Counted from the stretch's first letter, positions 10,097 through 19,358 are shown. The stretch: 64,000 nt of DNA from Parabacteroides distasonis ATCC 8503 (GCF_000012845.1 NC_009615.1:4342501-4406500); one strand, 5' to 3'. The notes: generated by a model from the letters alone, not told the origin. Program-made: numbers and translations.

Positions 10097-10510
10097 ATGC
10101 AAAAAACATTACGCATTAAGAACGATATTCATGAGCTTTCCATGATGAATGAGTTCTTGGAAGAAGCTGGAGAAGAATTGGGATTAAGCACCGCTTTCAT
10201 GATGAGCCTGAATCTGGTGATGGAAGAAGCTGTCTCAAATATAATTTTTTATGCGTATAAGGGAGATGTTGAGGATGCCGTAGACATTTCGTTGGTCAGG
10301 GAAGGTGGGGAATTGATCGTGACTTTGATAGATCATGGGATTGCTTTCGATCCGACTTTAAGAAAAGACCCTGATATTACTTTATCTGCCGAAGACCGTC
10401 CAATCGGAGGGTTGGGTATTTTCTTGATCAAGAAGATTATGGATGAGGTCTCTTATCAGAGAGTAGATGAGCGGAATGTCTTTATCATGAAGAAAAAAAT
10501 AACCGAATAA
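10097..10510 (+). CDS. RsbW/SpoIIAB-like ATP-binding serine kinase (anti-sigma-type)
   Basis: 137 residues, a single GHKL ATPase domain. The N box is LVMEEAVSNIIFYAY, the G1 box LIDHGIAFDP, and the G2 box GGLGIFLIKKIMDEVSYQ. No His phosphoacceptor domain is present, which fits the family of small serine kinases that bind a partner and phosphorylate a STAS protein. The STAS gene follows after 11 bp. In Firmicutes such kinases sequester a sigma factor; in Bacteroidetes the target is usually unknown, and no sigma factor or PP2C phosphatase gene is in the neighbourhood. Confidence 0.88.
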   Translation: MQKTLRIKNDIHELSMMNEFLEEAGEELGLSTAFMMSLNLVMEEAVSNIIFYAYKGDVEDAVDISLVREGGELIVTLIDHGIAFDPTLRKDPDITLSAEDRPIGGLGIFLIKKIMDEVSYQRVDERNVFIMKKKITE

Positions 10511-10521
10511 AATATAAAGAT

Positions 10522-10833
10522 ATGGAAGTAGTTATTGACCAAAAAGGCGAAGAGACTGTAATTAAGATCAAAGGAAGATTGGATACGAATACGGCTCGCG
10601 AATGCGAGGAAAAGGTTTTGCCGGTATGGGAGAATCCGGGAGTAAAAGTATGTGTCGATTGTTCTGATTTGGAATATGTGAGTAGTGCGGGCCTCCGATT
10701 GTTTTTAATATTACAAAAAATGACGACTGCCAAGAAAGGGTCTTTACGTTTGATCGGTATGCGGAATGTGGTTCGTGAGACCTTTAGTTTGACGGGATTT
10801 AACGCTCTCTTCAAGATAGAAGACGCAAAATAA
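10522..10833 (+). CDS. STAS-domain anti-sigma factor antagonist-like protein
   Basis: 103 residues, one STAS domain. The segment VCVDCSDLEYVSSAGLRLFL contains the conserved phosphorylatable serine region (SSAG). The N-terminal MEVVIDQKGEETVIKIKGRLD is the usual STAS strand. It should be the phosphorylation substrate and binding partner of the kinase just upstream, forming a partner switch. Translation is probably coupled or closely linked (11-bp gap). The unit ends at a strong hairpin. Confidence 0.9.
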   Translation: MEVVIDQKGEETVIKIKGRLDTNTARECEEKVLPVWENPGVKVCVDCSDLEYVSSAGLRLFLILQKMTTAKKGSLRLIGMRNVVRETFSLTGFNALFKIEDAK

Positions 10834-10855
10834 GTGTGAAGGTTAGGAAAAAGGT

Positions 10856-10885
10856 AGCCGGTGTGTCAAATTTGGCACACCGGCT
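10856..10885. terminator. Bidirectional terminator between convergent genes
   Basis: A 10-bp perfect stem (10856-10865 with 10876-10885, AGCCGGTGTG/CACACCGGCT) whose loop can pair further. T-rich on the plus-strand side; it lies between the STAS gene and the convergent lipoprotein gene that ends at 10891. Confidence 0.8.
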
Positions 10886-10890
10886 TTGTA

Positions 10891-11850
10891 TTAATCTTTT
10901 AGATCTTTGTCGATGGGGCTATCCCATTTGCCACCGTTTAATATATCAAGGGTGAAGGTATCGTCTGATTCCTTCGGGGTGTAGAGAATCCCAGTATAAC
11001 GAATAATGTGATTTATGAGAGGCAGGATGTCATTAACCTCTCTTTCCCGGGTTACTTCATTTATCTGATTTTTGGCCGAGAGGTGTGCTTTGAGCATGAA
11101 TTCCGGAGCCGGGATAAACGTGAAGAAGGAATGGGAGAAATTTGTTTTCCCGATATCAGAGTCGTTAAAAGTGTCGGTTTGTGTATAAGGCGTGTTTTGA
11201 GAAATGCCATTCCCAGTGGTTAAGTCAATCTTGTTTTGATAATTGGAGACATTTATCGTGAAGCTTTTTAGGGCTTTAGGTACGCCATCGGCGGATATGA
11301 ACTCTATTTTGCCGACGATTCTTTGTAAGGTGATATCTTTAATGATTCTTTCTCCCGCTTGTACTTCTTGGGTGAGAAAAAGATGAAACGTATCTGAGAC
11401 TTTACTGAATAGTGCGGTTTGTCCGGACACGGAGATATTCTTGTCTGAGTGGGCTAGGAAACAAATATGATAGTCGCCGGAGGGCAGTGAATCATAAATG
11501 ATCGTGAAATCCGGATCTTGAGGCGTGAATTGCTTATGTTTTACCAGAATGTCCGGTTTTCCGCTTTGGTATACGATATAATCGATCCGGTTGTATAAAT
11601 TATCCGGATCGATATCCGGTGTAGAAGGATCTTCTTCGGCATCGGGATTTTGGGGAATAGGCTCAGGGATATTCAGCTCGGGAATACTCTTGGTTACGGG
11701 GAAGGGTAATACTTCCTTTTGTAAATCGATCGTAAACTGTATGGGGGATAATTCCTCTTGTAGGTCGGGGTTAGGTACTTCCTTTTCCGTTCCATTACAA
11801 CAACAAAAACAAAGCAGACAGGCGATAGCCACTAATTCATTTTTCTTCAT
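10891..11850 (-). CDS. Lipoprotein, possibly FimB/Mfa2 fimbrial-anchor-like
   Basis: 319 residues. The signal (MKKNELVAIACLLCFCCC) ends in a cysteine cluster around residues 15-19 that gives a lipoprotein attachment site. A Pro/Asp/Glu-rich linker (about 60-85, with PEPIPQNPDAEEDPSTPDID) is followed by beta-rich sequence. ITLQRIVGKIEFIS and INHIIRYTGILYTP resemble the repeating strand pattern of FimB/Mfa2-type anchor proteins, which cap fimbriae or adhesive pili in this group. No major fimbrillin gene lies nearby, so this is a fold-level guess. It is monocistronic and convergent with the STAS gene. Confidence 0.65.
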   Translation of the reverse strand: MKKNELVAIACLLCFCCCNGTEKEVPNPDLQEELSPIQFTIDLQKEVLPFPVTKSIPELNIPEPIPQNPDAEEDPSTPDIDPDNLYNRIDYIVYQSGKPDILVKHKQFTPQDPDFTIIYDSLPSGDYHICFLAHSDKNISVSGQTALFSKVSDTFHLFLTQEVQAGERIIKDITLQRIVGKIEFISADGVPKALKSFTINVSNYQNKIDLTTGNGISQNTPYTQTDTFNDSDIGKTNFSHSFFTFIPAPEFMLKAHLSAKNQINEVTREREVNDILPLINHIIRYTGILYTPKESDDTFTLDILNGGKWDSPIDKDLKD

Positions 11851-11950
11851 AGTTGATATTTTTGGTAAATGTTTGACGCAAAGGAACGATATATTTTGTG
11901 AATTAAAAAATATTAAGCTGTTAAATTGGCGTACGCAGGGTTATTTTTCA

Positions 11951-11958
11951 TAGCTTTG
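11951..11958 (+). promoter_or_regulatory. Promoter for the oxidoreductase/isomerase/phosphoesterase operon
   Basis: -7 element TAGCTTTG with TTG at 11926-11928, 22 bp upstream. A potential start codon at 11958 would sit at the promoter itself, so ATG 12006 is used for the gene. Confidence 0.6.
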
Positions 11959-12005
11959 TGAATCAACAATGTAATTACCTTAGTTTAATAAAACGGAATA
12001 ATACC

Positions 12006-13160
12006 ATGAAACGAAAAATCAGAATGGGAATGGTCGGTGGAGGACAAGGCTCGTTTATCGGGGCCGTTCATCGTATCGCCGCTAATTTAGACGGACAGAT
12101 CGAGTTGGTCTGTGGATGCTTCAGTTCTCGCCCGGAGAATTCATTGGCTACCGGACAATCTTTATTTTTACCGGATAATCGTATTTACGCATCTTATCAG
12201 GAAATGATAGAGAAAGAGGCCACCCTGCCTGAAGGCGAACGGATGGATTTTGTGTCTATCGTTACCCCGAATCATGTGCATTTCGGTCCGGCCATGATGG
12301 CGTTGGAACATGGTTTCCATGTCGTACTGGATAAACCGATGACATATACCTTGGATGAGGCGAAGCAATTACGAGACAAAGTGAAGGAAACCGGAAAATT
12401 GTTTATGCTGACTCATACCTATACCGCTTACCCGATGGTGAAGGAGGCTCGGGAAAGGGTACGCAGGGGCGATTTAGGTAAGATACGCCGTATTTATGTG
12501 GAATATCCTCAAGGCTGGCTATATAATGACTGCGCTGATGTTAATAAGCAGGCGGCTTGGCGGGTGGATCCCAATCGGTCGGGTAAGGCCGGTTGCATGG
12601 GGGATATCGGGACTCATGCGTTTAATCTGGCGGAATATATAACAGGGCTGAAGGCCGTGGAATTATGCGGTGAATTGAATACCTTCGTGCCGGATCGTCT
12701 TTTGGATGATGATGGGGCGGCATTGATCCGTTATGAGGGAGGCGCGAAAGGGGTGCTGACCGCTAGTCAGATCGCCGTAGGTGTAGAGAATGGCTTGAAT
12801 ATTCGTGTGTATGGAGAGAAAGGTGGGTTGGAATGGCGTCAAGAAGAACCGAATACGATGATTATGCGTTGGCCGGATCGTCCGGCGGAGATCATCCGTA
12901 CTTCCAATGGATATATGTCGGGTATCGCCGCTCATAATTCCCGTACGCCGGGCGGGCATCCGGAAGGCTATATAGAGGCATTCGCTAATTTGTATCGGAA
13001 TTTCGCCTTGGCTTTGCGATCGATTCTGGCTGGTGAGGAACCGGCTCCTGAAACCTTGGATTTCCCTTCCGCCGAAGACGGTGTCCGTGGCATGCGGTTT
13101 ATCGAGACGATTGTAGCTACCGGATCGACAGAGAATAAATGGATAAAAATAATCGACTAA
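12006..13160 (+). CDS. Gfo/Idh/MocA-family NAD(P)-dependent oxidoreductase
   Basis: 384 residues from ATG 12006. The N-terminal Rossmann motif is [20 protein letters not shown]; the conserved EKP-type catalytic motif appears as [17 protein letters not shown], where Lys of DKP is the usual catalytic residue, followed by [15 protein letters not shown] and [16 protein letters not shown] with the typical active-site Asp and His. The substrate is probably a sugar, inositol or sugar acid. It precedes a TIM-barrel isomerase by 14 bp, the usual pairing in inositol or keto-sugar catabolism. Confidence 0.9.
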   Translation: MKRKIRMGMVGGGQGSFIGAVHRIAANLDGQIELVCGCFSSRPENSLATGQSLFLPDNRIYASYQEMIEKEATLPEGERMDFVSIVTPNHVHFGPAMMALEHGFHVVLDKPMTYTLDEAKQLRDKVKETGKLFMLTHTYTAYPMVKEARERVRRGDLGKIRRIYVEYPQGWLYNDCADVNKQAAWRVDPNRSGKAGCMGDIGTHAFNLAEYITGLKAVELCGELNTFVPDRLLDDDGAALIRYEGGAKGVLTASQIAVGVENGLNIRVYGEKGGLEWRQEEPNTMIMRWPDRPAEIIRTSNGYMSGIAAHNSRTPGGHPEGYIEAFANLYRNFALALRSILAGEEPAPETLDFPSAEDGVRGMRFIETIVATGSTENKWIKIID

Positions 13161-13174
13161 AAATAATACTATAT

Positions 13175-14167
13175 ATGGCACGTCCTGTAACATTATATAC
13201 CCTCCAGTGGGGAGATTTATCACTGGAAACAGTTTGTCAAAAAGCGAAAGAATTCGGATACGACGGTGTGGAATTGGGACTTCCCGATCATGTGGATGTC
13301 CGACGTACGGATACGGCTTATTATCAAGGAATCAAGGATCTGTTAAAGAAATATGACTTACGGCTTTATGCGATCTCTACCCATCTGGTTGGACAAGCTG
13401 TTTGCGATAATATCGATGAGCGTCATAAGGCAATCTTGCCGGATTACATTTGGGGAGATGGCGATCCGGAAGGGGTTCACCAACGGGCTACCGAGGAGAT
13501 GATCCGGACCGCCCATGCGGCAAAGATGTTGGGAGTCGATACGGTTGTAGGTTTTACGGGTAGTTCTATTTGGCATTATTTGTATTCTTTCCCTCCGGTA
13601 ACGGACGCTATGATACAAAAGGGGTATGATGATTTCGCCCGTCGCTTTACGCCCATCTTGGATGAGTTTCAGAAACTGGGTGTACGTTTTGCGTTGGAGG
13701 TACATCCTACAGAGATCGCGTTCGATACTTTTTCCGCACGCAGGGCATTGGAGGCGGTAAATAACCATCCTGCTTTCGGTTTTAACTATGATCCGAGTCA
13801 TCTAGGATATCAAGGGGTGGACTATGTGGATTTCATCTATCAGTTTCCGGAGCGTATCTTCCATGTGCATATGAAGGACGTATATTGGAGTGATACCCCT
13901 AAGCAGGTGGGTATATTCGGCGGTCATGTTACTTTCGGCGATCCCCGTCGATATTGGAATTTCCGTAGCTTAGGACGAGGAAAGATTAATTTTGAGGAGA
14001 TTATCCGTGCTTTGAATTCAATTGGCTATCAAGGTCCGCTTTCCGTGGAATGGGAAGATAGCGCTATGGATCGGGAACATGGGGCACGGGAATCTTGCGA
14101 ATTGGTGAAGAGAGTGGATTTCCAACCTTCCGCCCATGCGTTCGACGCTTGTTTCGGAAAGGAATAA
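13175..14167 (+). CDS. Sugar phosphate isomerase/epimerase (xylose isomerase-like TIM barrel)
   Basis: 330 residues from ATG 13175, which follows the upstream stop by 14 bp (a frame start at 13139 would overlap the oxidoreductase). It opens with the barrel strand [19 protein letters not shown] and has metal-ligand regions [14 protein letters not shown] (Glu), [12 protein letters not shown] (Asp, His), [10 protein letters not shown] (His) and [13 protein letters not shown] (Glu). This is the AP-endonuclease family 2 pattern seen in IolE/IolI-like isomerases and dehydratases. With the Gfo/Idh/MocA neighbour it suggests carbohydrate or inositol turnover; the substrate is not known. Confidence 0.88.
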   Translation: MARPVTLYTLQWGDLSLETVCQKAKEFGYDGVELGLPDHVDVRRTDTAYYQGIKDLLKKYDLRLYAISTHLVGQAVCDNIDERHKAILPDYIWGDGDPEGVHQRATEEMIRTAHAAKMLGVDTVVGFTGSSIWHYLYSFPPVTDAMIQKGYDDFARRFTPILDEFQKLGVRFALEVHPTEIAFDTFSARRALEAVNNHPAFGFNYDPSHLGYQGVDYVDFIYQFPERIFHVHMKDVYWSDTPKQVGIFGGHVTFGDPRRYWNFRSLGRGKINFEEIIRALNSIGYQGPLSVEWEDSAMDREHGARESCELVKRVDFQPSAHAFDACFGKE

Positions 14168-14199
14168 ATAATTATTAATTACAAAAAACACGAGATTTG

Positions 14200-15201
14200 A
14201 TGAGTGTGAGAAAGTGGATGTTTGCCGGGGCCTTGTTATTGGCCGCCGGCTTGAGTTCTTTGGGATTTGCCCAAAAACCGGGGTTGAAGTTTAATCCGGA
14301 TAAGAAGTTTAAGATTGTACAGTTTACGGACTTGCATGTGAAATGGCAAGACCCTCGTTCGGACATCGCTTTTGAGCGTATGAACCAAGTGTTGGATGAC
14401 GAGAAACCGGACTTGGTGATTTTTACGGGAGATATTATCTATAGCAAGCCTGCGTTGGAAAATATGCGGAATGTATTGAAGAAAGTCTCCGACCGTAAAA
14501 TACCATTCTCCATTGTTTTCGGAAATCATGATAATGAGCAGGGGGCGACAAAAGAGGAGTTGCTGAAAGTAGCCGAAAGCCTACCGTATAGTTTAACGGC
14601 GGATGAGGTTCCCGAAATCTCAGGCGTGGGTAATTACGCCTTGACCGTACGTTCCTCCGACGGGAAGAAGGATGCTTTCGTCTTGTATTGCATCGATTCG
14701 AATACCTATTCAACTATCAAGGGGGTAAAAGGATACGATTATATTAAGCGTGACCAGATCGATTGGTATTGTAAGAAAAGCGCAGAGTTTACCCGGAATA
14801 ACGGGGGAGAGCCGGTTCCTTCTTTGGCTTTCTTCCATATTGCGTTGCCGGAGTTTAATCAAGCGGCTTCCGATGAGAATGCCCAACTCTATGGCATACG
14901 TAGGGAAAAGGCATGCGCTCCGGCCTTGAATTCCGGCTTATTTACGGCGATTAAGGAGAACGGGGACGTGATGGGTATATTTGTCGGTCATGATCATGAC
15001 GATGATTATGCGGTTTGCTGGTATGACGTATTATTGGCTTACGGTCGTTTTACGGGTGGTCCGACGGAATACATCCATATACCAAATGGAGCACGTGTGA
15101 TCGAATTGAACGAGGGAGCCCGTACCTTCAAGACTTGGATTCGTACGAAAGCCGGTGTAGAGCAGCTTACTACCTATCCGGATTCATTCGTGAAAGAGTG
15201 A
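14200..15201 (+). CDS. Exported calcineurin-like metallophosphoesterase
   Basis: 333 residues from ATG 14200 (a TTG at 14197 is less likely). The signal peptide MSVRKWMFAGALLLAAGLSS is followed by LGFAQ. Metallophosphoesterase motifs in order: IVQFTDLHVKW (DxH), LVIFTGDIIYS (GD), FSIVFGNHDNEQ (GNHD), AFFHIALPEF (H) and GIFVGHDHDDDY (GHDH). All dimetal ligands are present. Periplasmic phosphomonoester or diester hydrolysis is expected. It is the third gene of the operon, 32 bp after the isomerase. Confidence 0.92.
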   Translation: MSVRKWMFAGALLLAAGLSSLGFAQKPGLKFNPDKKFKIVQFTDLHVKWQDPRSDIAFERMNQVLDDEKPDLVIFTGDIIYSKPALENMRNVLKKVSDRKIPFSIVFGNHDNEQGATKEELLKVAESLPYSLTADEVPEISGVGNYALTVRSSDGKKDAFVLYCIDSNTYSTIKGVKGYDYIKRDQIDWYCKKSAEFTRNNGGEPVPSLAFFHIALPEFNQAASDENAQLYGIRREKACAPALNSGLFTAIKENGDVMGIFVGHDHDDDYAVCWYDVLLAYGRFTGGPTEYIHIPNGARVIELNEGARTFKTWIRTKAGVEQLTTYPDSFVKE

Positions 15202-15268
15202 GGATCTATATCATTCTGAAAATGATATAAAAACTGTATTCCTTATTGTTAAAGCTCTAAATTATATC

Positions 15269-15276
15269 TAACTTTG
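15269..15276 (+). promoter_or_regulatory. -7 promoter element for ddh
   Basis: TAACTTTG, an exact TAnnTTTG match, 29 bp before ATG 15305. Confidence 0.6.
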
Positions 15277-15304
15277 CGGTTGGTTGAAAAGTAAAAACTA
15301 GAGT

Positions 15305-16201
15305 ATGAAGAAAATTAGAGCCGCCATCGTAGGTTATGGCAACATCGGGAAATATGTGTTAGAGGCCCTTGAAGCTGCCCCGGATTTTGAGGTAGCAGGT
15401 ATTATTCGTCGTAATCCGAATGATATTCCGGACGAGTTGAAGGCATACACGGTTACTGATAGCATCACCAAGTTAGATAAGGTTGACGTAGCGGTTTTGG
15501 CTACTCCTACACGTAGCGTGGAAGAGCATGCGAAAGAGATTCTGGCTTTAGGCATCAATACTGTCGATAGTTTCGATATACACGGAGGTATCGTGGATTT
15601 ACGTCGTTCTTTGGACGCTGTAGCGAAGGCTCATAATACGGTAGCTGTAATTTCTGCCGGTTGGGATCCGGGAAGCGACTCTGTGGTACGTGCTTTGTTA
15701 GAAGCGATGGTGCCGAAAGGTATTACTTATACGAACTTCGGTCCGGGAATGAGTATGGGGCATACGGTTGCCGTGAAGGCTATCGAAGGCGTGAAGGCGG
15801 CTTTAAGTATGACGATTCCTTTGGGAACAGGTGTACACCGTCGTATGGTTTATATCGAGGTAGAAGACGGATACGATTTCAAGCAAGTGTCTGCCGCTAT
15901 CAAGGCGGATGATTATTTCGCTCATGATGAGACTCATGTAATGCAGGTTGAATGTGTCGATAATTTGTTGGACATGGGACATGGTGTGAACTTGGTTCGT
16001 AAAGGTGTATCGGGCAAGACTCAGAACCAGTTGATCGAATTCGATATGAAGATCAATAACCCTGCCTTGACCGCTCAAATCTTGGTTTCTGTCGCTCGTG
16101 CGAGCTTGAAGCAACAACCGGGCGCATATACGATGATCGAATTGCCGATAATCGATATGCTGTACGGCGAGAGAGAGAACTTAATTAGAAGACTCGTTTA
16201 A
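15305..16201 (+). CDS. ddh: meso-diaminopimelate D-dehydrogenase
   Basis: 298 residues. NADP-binding motif AAIVGYGNIGKYVLEALE, then VLATPTRSVEEHAKEIL, DSFDIHGGIVDLR, and the substrate region SAGWDPGSDSVVRALLEAM and GPGMSMGHTVAVKAI, all characteristic of Ddh. The enzyme makes meso-diaminopimelate in one step from tetrahydrodipicolinate, supplying lysine and peptidoglycan precursors. It is expected in some Bacteroidales instead of, or beside, the LL-DAP aminotransferase route. It is followed by lgt, another envelope gene. Confidence 0.95.
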   Translation: MKKIRAAIVGYGNIGKYVLEALEAAPDFEVAGIIRRNPNDIPDELKAYTVTDSITKLDKVDVAVLATPTRSVEEHAKEILALGINTVDSFDIHGGIVDLRRSLDAVAKAHNTVAVISAGWDPGSDSVVRALLEAMVPKGITYTNFGPGMSMGHTVAVKAIEGVKAALSMTIPLGTGVHRRMVYIEVEDGYDFKQVSAAIKADDYFAHDETHVMQVECVDNLLDMGHGVNLVRKGVSGKTQNQLIEFDMKINNPALTAQILVSVARASLKQQPGAYTMIELPIIDMLYGERENLIRRLV

Positions 16202-16207
16202 TATAAG

Positions 16208-16289
16208 TTGATGGTTGACAGCTGGCAATTGACAGTTCGGGAAATCCTGACTTGCGATTGTCGACTGTCAATTGTCAATTGCCAACTGA
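16208..16289. repeat. Inverted repeat with AATTGAC iterations between ddh and lgt
   Basis: The left arm (about 16214-16237) contains GACAGCTGGCAATTGACAGT and the right arm (about 16264-16288) its reverse complement with an extra AATTGAC unit. It fills nearly the whole gap between ddh and lgt. Related AATTGA-type arms occur in the next two gaps. Confidence 0.75.
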
Positions 16290-16296
16290 AATAATT

Positions 16297-17130
16297 ATGC
16301 TTGATTTTATTACATGGACTGCCGATCCCGCTATCTTTACCATCGGTTCCCGGGAGATTCGTTGGTATGGATTGGCTTTTGCGATTGGTTTCGCTATTGG
16401 CTATATGATTGTAGAGCGGATGTGGAAAAAAGAGGGACTGCCGCCCGCATGGATCGATTCCCTTTTGATTTATACGATGCTCGGTACGGTGATTGGTGCC
16501 CGTTTGGGGCATTGTTTGTTTTATGCGCCGGAATATTATTTAGCCAACCCGATTGAGATTTTCAAGATTTGGGAGGGAGGATTGGCTAGCCATGGTGGTA
16601 CGTTAGGTATAATTATCGCCATTTATTTCTACTCGAAGCGAGTAAGCCATAAAAGTATGTTATGGGCTTTCGATAAGTTGGTGGTTCCGACAGGATTGGT
16701 AGCTGCTATGATTCGTCTGGGAAACCTGATGAATCATGAGATTTACGGTCATTCCACTGATTTGCCTTGGGGATTTCGTTTTATCGATAATTTACACGCA
16801 TGGAGAATGGGGGCGGAGCCTATTTTTACAGCTCCGAGCCATCCGACGCAATTGTATGAGGCCGCTTGTTATCTGGTGACGTTCGCTATCTGTATGTGGC
16901 TATATTTCAAGAAAGAGGCATGGAAAAAGCAAGGACTTATCTTCGGCGTATTTATGATATGCGTATTCGGGTCTCGTTTCTTCATCGAATTCGTGAAAAA
17001 TGACCAAGAGCCTTTCGAGGCTGGAATGATGTTGAATATGGGGCAATGGCTAAGTATCCCGTTTGTTTTGGCAGGGTGCTGGTTTGTCTGGAGAGCGCTA
17101 AGAAATGGAAAATTAAAAATTGAGAATTGA
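16297..17130 (+). CDS. lgt: Prolipoprotein diacylglyceryl transferase
   Basis: 277 residues from ATG 16297. Multi-span inner-membrane protein with EIRWYGLAFAIGFAIGY, the Lgt signature region GARLGHCLFYAPEYY, EGGLASHGGTLGIII, IRLGNLMNHEIYG and PSHPTQLYEAACY. Lgt attaches diacylglycerol to the lipobox cysteine of prolipoproteins, of which this window holds many. I use ATG 16297 rather than the earlier frame start at 16252, because the extra residues come from the intergenic repeat. The last six codons (KLKIEN then stop) also lie inside an AATTGA-type repeat that begins the next gap. Confidence 0.96.
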   Translation: MLDFITWTADPAIFTIGSREIRWYGLAFAIGFAIGYMIVERMWKKEGLPPAWIDSLLIYTMLGTVIGARLGHCLFYAPEYYLANPIEIFKIWEGGLASHGGTLGIIIAIYFYSKRVSHKSMLWAFDKLVVPTGLVAAMIRLGNLMNHEIYGHSTDLPWGFRFIDNLHAWRMGAEPIFTAPSHPTQLYEAACYLVTFAICMWLYFKKEAWKKQGLIFGVFMICVFGSRFFIEFVKNDQEPFEAGMMLNMGQWLSIPFVLAGCWFVWRALRNGKLKIEN

Positions 17131-17190
17131 AAATTAGAGAGCACACGCTTTGTTATTTTCAATTTTTAATTATCAATTATCAATTAAAAA
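17104..17190. repeat. AATTGA-type inverted repeat overlapping the lgt 3' end
   Basis: The left arm (about 17104-17137) is GGAAAATTAAAAATTGAGAA and onward; the right arm (about 17153-17188) is the inverse TTTTCAATTTTTAATTATCA and onward. The left arm supplies the last codons and stop of lgt. The right arm ends next to the start of the flavo-diiron protein gene. Confidence 0.75.
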
Positions 17191-17192
17191 AG

Positions 17193-18389
17193 ATGTACAA
17201 GTTAAAAGAAATTGCGGATAAAGTTTATTATGTAGGAGTTAATGACCGTCAAAAGGCCCTCTTCGAGAATATGTGGCCGTTGCCATACGGCGTTTCCTAT
17301 AACTCGTACTTGATCGTAGACGAGAAAACCGTATTGATCGATACGGTCGATGTTTGTTACTCTGATATTTTCTTGAAAAAAGTAGCGGATGCCTTGGACG
17401 GACGTTCTTTGGATTATCTCGTGGTAAATCATATGGAGCCGGATCATGCGGGAAGTATCCGTTTGTTGCGTCAGCAATATCCGGACGTACAGATTGTCGG
17501 AAACAATAAGACTTTCGGAATGCTGGAAGGATATCATGGCATCAAGGAAGGCTTGTTTGAGGTGAAAGAGGGTGATACCTTGAATACGGGTCGTCATGAG
17601 CTTGTATTTTATATGGCTCCGATGGTGCATTGGCCGGAAGTGATGGTTACTTATGACGTTACGGATAAAATCGTATTCTCCGCGGATGCGTTCGGTACGT
17701 ATGGCACATTGGATGGTGGTGTGATCGATACGGAGATGAACGTGGAGCATTATTGGGAAGAGATGATTCGCTATTACTCCAACATTGTCGGAAAATATGG
17801 AAGTCCAGTACAAAGGGCATTACAGAAGCTTTCGGGCTTGGATATCCAGACGATTTGCTCTACCCATGGACCTGTTTGGCGTGAATATGCGTCGAAAGCG
17901 ATCGATATCTATGACCGTATGAGCCGCTACGAAGGTGAGGAAGGCGTGGTTATTATTTATGGCAGCATGTATGGTAACACGGAGCAGATGGCTGAGGCGA
18001 TCGCCGCTTCTTTGGCTGATAATGGCATCAAGAATATTGTGATGCATAATGTTAGCAAAAGCCCTTCTTCTTATATCTTGAAAGATGTGTTCAAATATAA
18101 GGGAGTTATCGTAGGTAGCCCGACTTATAGCAATCAATTGTTCCCAGAGGTGGAAGCTGTGTTGAGTAAGATCGAGTTGCGTGAGGTGAAAAATCGTATT
18201 TTCGGTTATTTCGGGTCTTTCACATGGGCTGGAGCCGCCGTGAAACGTTTGGCGGCTTTTGGCGAGAAGATGAAGTGGGAGACTGTCGGTACGCCGGTTG
18301 AGCAGAAGCAAGGTTTAAGCGCTACTAAATACGAGGAGTGTTTAGCCTTGGGCAAGGAAATGGCTGGGAAATTGAAAATGGAGAATTGA
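17193..18389 (+). CDS. Flavo-diiron protein (A-type flavoprotein, FprA-like)
   Basis: 398 residues from ATG 17193 (frame start 17127 is rejected because it lies in the repeat). The N-terminal beta-lactamase-like diiron domain has VVNHMEPDHAGSI (HxExDH), a further His in APMVHWPEVM, Asp in FSADAFGTYG and His in CSTHGPVWRE. The C-terminal flavodoxin domain begins VVIIYGSMYGNTEQMAEAIA and includes VGSPTYSNQLFPEVEAVL. Such enzymes reduce O2 to water or NO to N2O, protecting anaerobes; which activity applies here is not readable. The last codons (KLKMEN then stop) come from the same repeat family that ends lgt. Confidence 0.94.
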   Translation: MYKLKEIADKVYYVGVNDRQKALFENMWPLPYGVSYNSYLIVDEKTVLIDTVDVCYSDIFLKKVADALDGRSLDYLVVNHMEPDHAGSIRLLRQQYPDVQIVGNNKTFGMLEGYHGIKEGLFEVKEGDTLNTGRHELVFYMAPMVHWPEVMVTYDVTDKIVFSADAFGTYGTLDGGVIDTEMNVEHYWEEMIRYYSNIVGKYGSPVQRALQKLSGLDIQTICSTHGPVWREYASKAIDIYDRMSRYEGEEGVVIIYGSMYGNTEQMAEAIAASLADNGIKNIVMHNVSKSPSSYILKDVFKYKGVIVGSPTYSNQLFPEVEAVLSKIELREVKNRIFGYFGSFTWAGAAVKRLAAFGEKMKWETVGTPVEQKQGLSATKYEECLALGKEMAGKLKMEN

Positions 18390-18531
18390 GAATTGAAAAG
18401 TCTAAAGGCTCCGACAACAGATAAAACGAAAGCTATTAACAATAGATCTAATTTATAAACAAAAGAAAGGCGAGATGCGTAGATTGGGAATCCTTTAATT
18501 TTCAATTTCCAATTTTCAATTTTCAATTAAA
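18370..18531. repeat. Long AATTGA-type inverted repeat overlapping the flavoprotein gene 3' end
   Basis: The left arm (about 18370-18400) reads GAAATTGAAAATGGAGAATT and onward; the right arm (about 18497-18531) reads TTAATTTTCAATTTCCAATT and onward, its inverse. About 95 bp of unrelated sequence lies between. The left arm supplies the end of the flavo-diiron protein gene; the right arm ends 15 bp before nagB. Confidence 0.75.
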
Positions 18532-18545
18532 AAAAGCGTAACGTT

Positions 18546-19358
18546 ATGAGATTAATTATCGAACCTAATTACGAGCAACTCTCAAAATGGGCTGCCAATT
18601 ATGTAGCAGCGAAGATCAAAGCCGCGAATCCAACCGCTGAAAAACCATTCGTACTGGGCTTGCCTACCGGATCTTCTCCGCTGGGTATGTACAAGAACCT
18701 GATTGAATTGAACAAGCAGGGTGTCGTATCGTTCCAGAACGTGATCACTTTCAATATGGATGAGTATGTCGGCCTTCCGAAAGATCATCCGGAAAGCTAT
18801 CATTCTTTCATGTGGAATAATTTCTTCAGTCATATCGATATCAAACCGGAGAACGTAAATATCTTGAATGGTAACGCCGAGGATTTGGAGGCTGAGTGTG
18901 CGTCTTATGAGGCTCGCATGAAAGCGGTCGGTGGCGTAGACCTGTTCTTGGGTGGTATCGGTCCTGATGGCCATATTGCGTTCAATGAGCCGGGTTCATC
19001 TTTGAGTTCTCGTACTCGTATCAAGACGTTAACTACAGATACGATTATCGCTAACTCCCGTTTCTTTGATAATGACGTGAATAAAGTTCCGAAGACTTCT
19101 GTAACGGTTGGTGTAGGTACGGTTCTTGACGCTAAGGAGGTATTGATCATGGTAAATGGTCATAACAAGGCTCGTGCGTTGCAACAAGCCGTTGAGGGTG
19201 CCGTGAACCAAATGTGGACAATTACCGCCTTGCAGTTGCATCCGAAGGGAATCATTGTTTGCGATGAGGCGGCTTGTGCGGATCTTAAGGTAGGTACTTA
19301 TAACTATTTCAAGGATATCGAGAAGGATCATCTTTGTCCTTGTTCATTGCTAAAATAA
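18546..19358 (+). CDS. nagB: Glucosamine-6-phosphate deaminase
   Basis: 270 residues, the usual length. Motifs: [20 protein letters not shown] (phosphate-binding), [20 protein letters not shown] (catalytic Asp and conserved DEY), [20 protein letters not shown] (catalytic His) and [19 protein letters not shown]. It converts glucosamine-6-phosphate to fructose-6-phosphate and ammonia, the entry of amino sugars such as mucin or peptidoglycan GlcNAc into glycolysis. Two 23-bp-period repeat arrays follow its stop before a convergent peptidase gene. Confidence 0.97.
   Translation: MRLIIEPNYEQLSKWAANYVAAKIKAANPTAEKPFVLGLPTGSSPLGMYKNLIELNKQGVVSFQNVITFNMDEYVGLPKDHPESYHSFMWNNFFSHIDIKPENVNILNGNAEDLEAECASYEARMKAVGGVDLFLGGIGPDGHIAFNEPGSSLSSRTRIKTLTTDTIIANSRFFDNDVNKVPKTSVTVGVGTVLDAKEVLIMVNGHNKARALQQAVEGAVNQMWTITALQLHPKGIIVCDEAACADLKVGTYNYFKDIEKDHLCPCSLLK

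Noticed and set aside
12663..13223. Long antisense frame (186 codons) opposite the oxidoreductase
   Set aside because: It is a shadow of a high-scoring gene on the other strand, with no promoter, no recognisable protein and unlikely composition.
15207..15229. Hairpin between the phosphoesterase and ddh as a terminator
   Set aside because: A 9-bp AT-rich stem is present but no T run follows on the plus strand; support is too weak to call.
17127..17192. Longer N-terminus of the flavo-diiron protein
   Set aside because: The extra 22 residues are translated from the AATTGA repeat; the family starts at the MYKLKEIADKVYYV segment.
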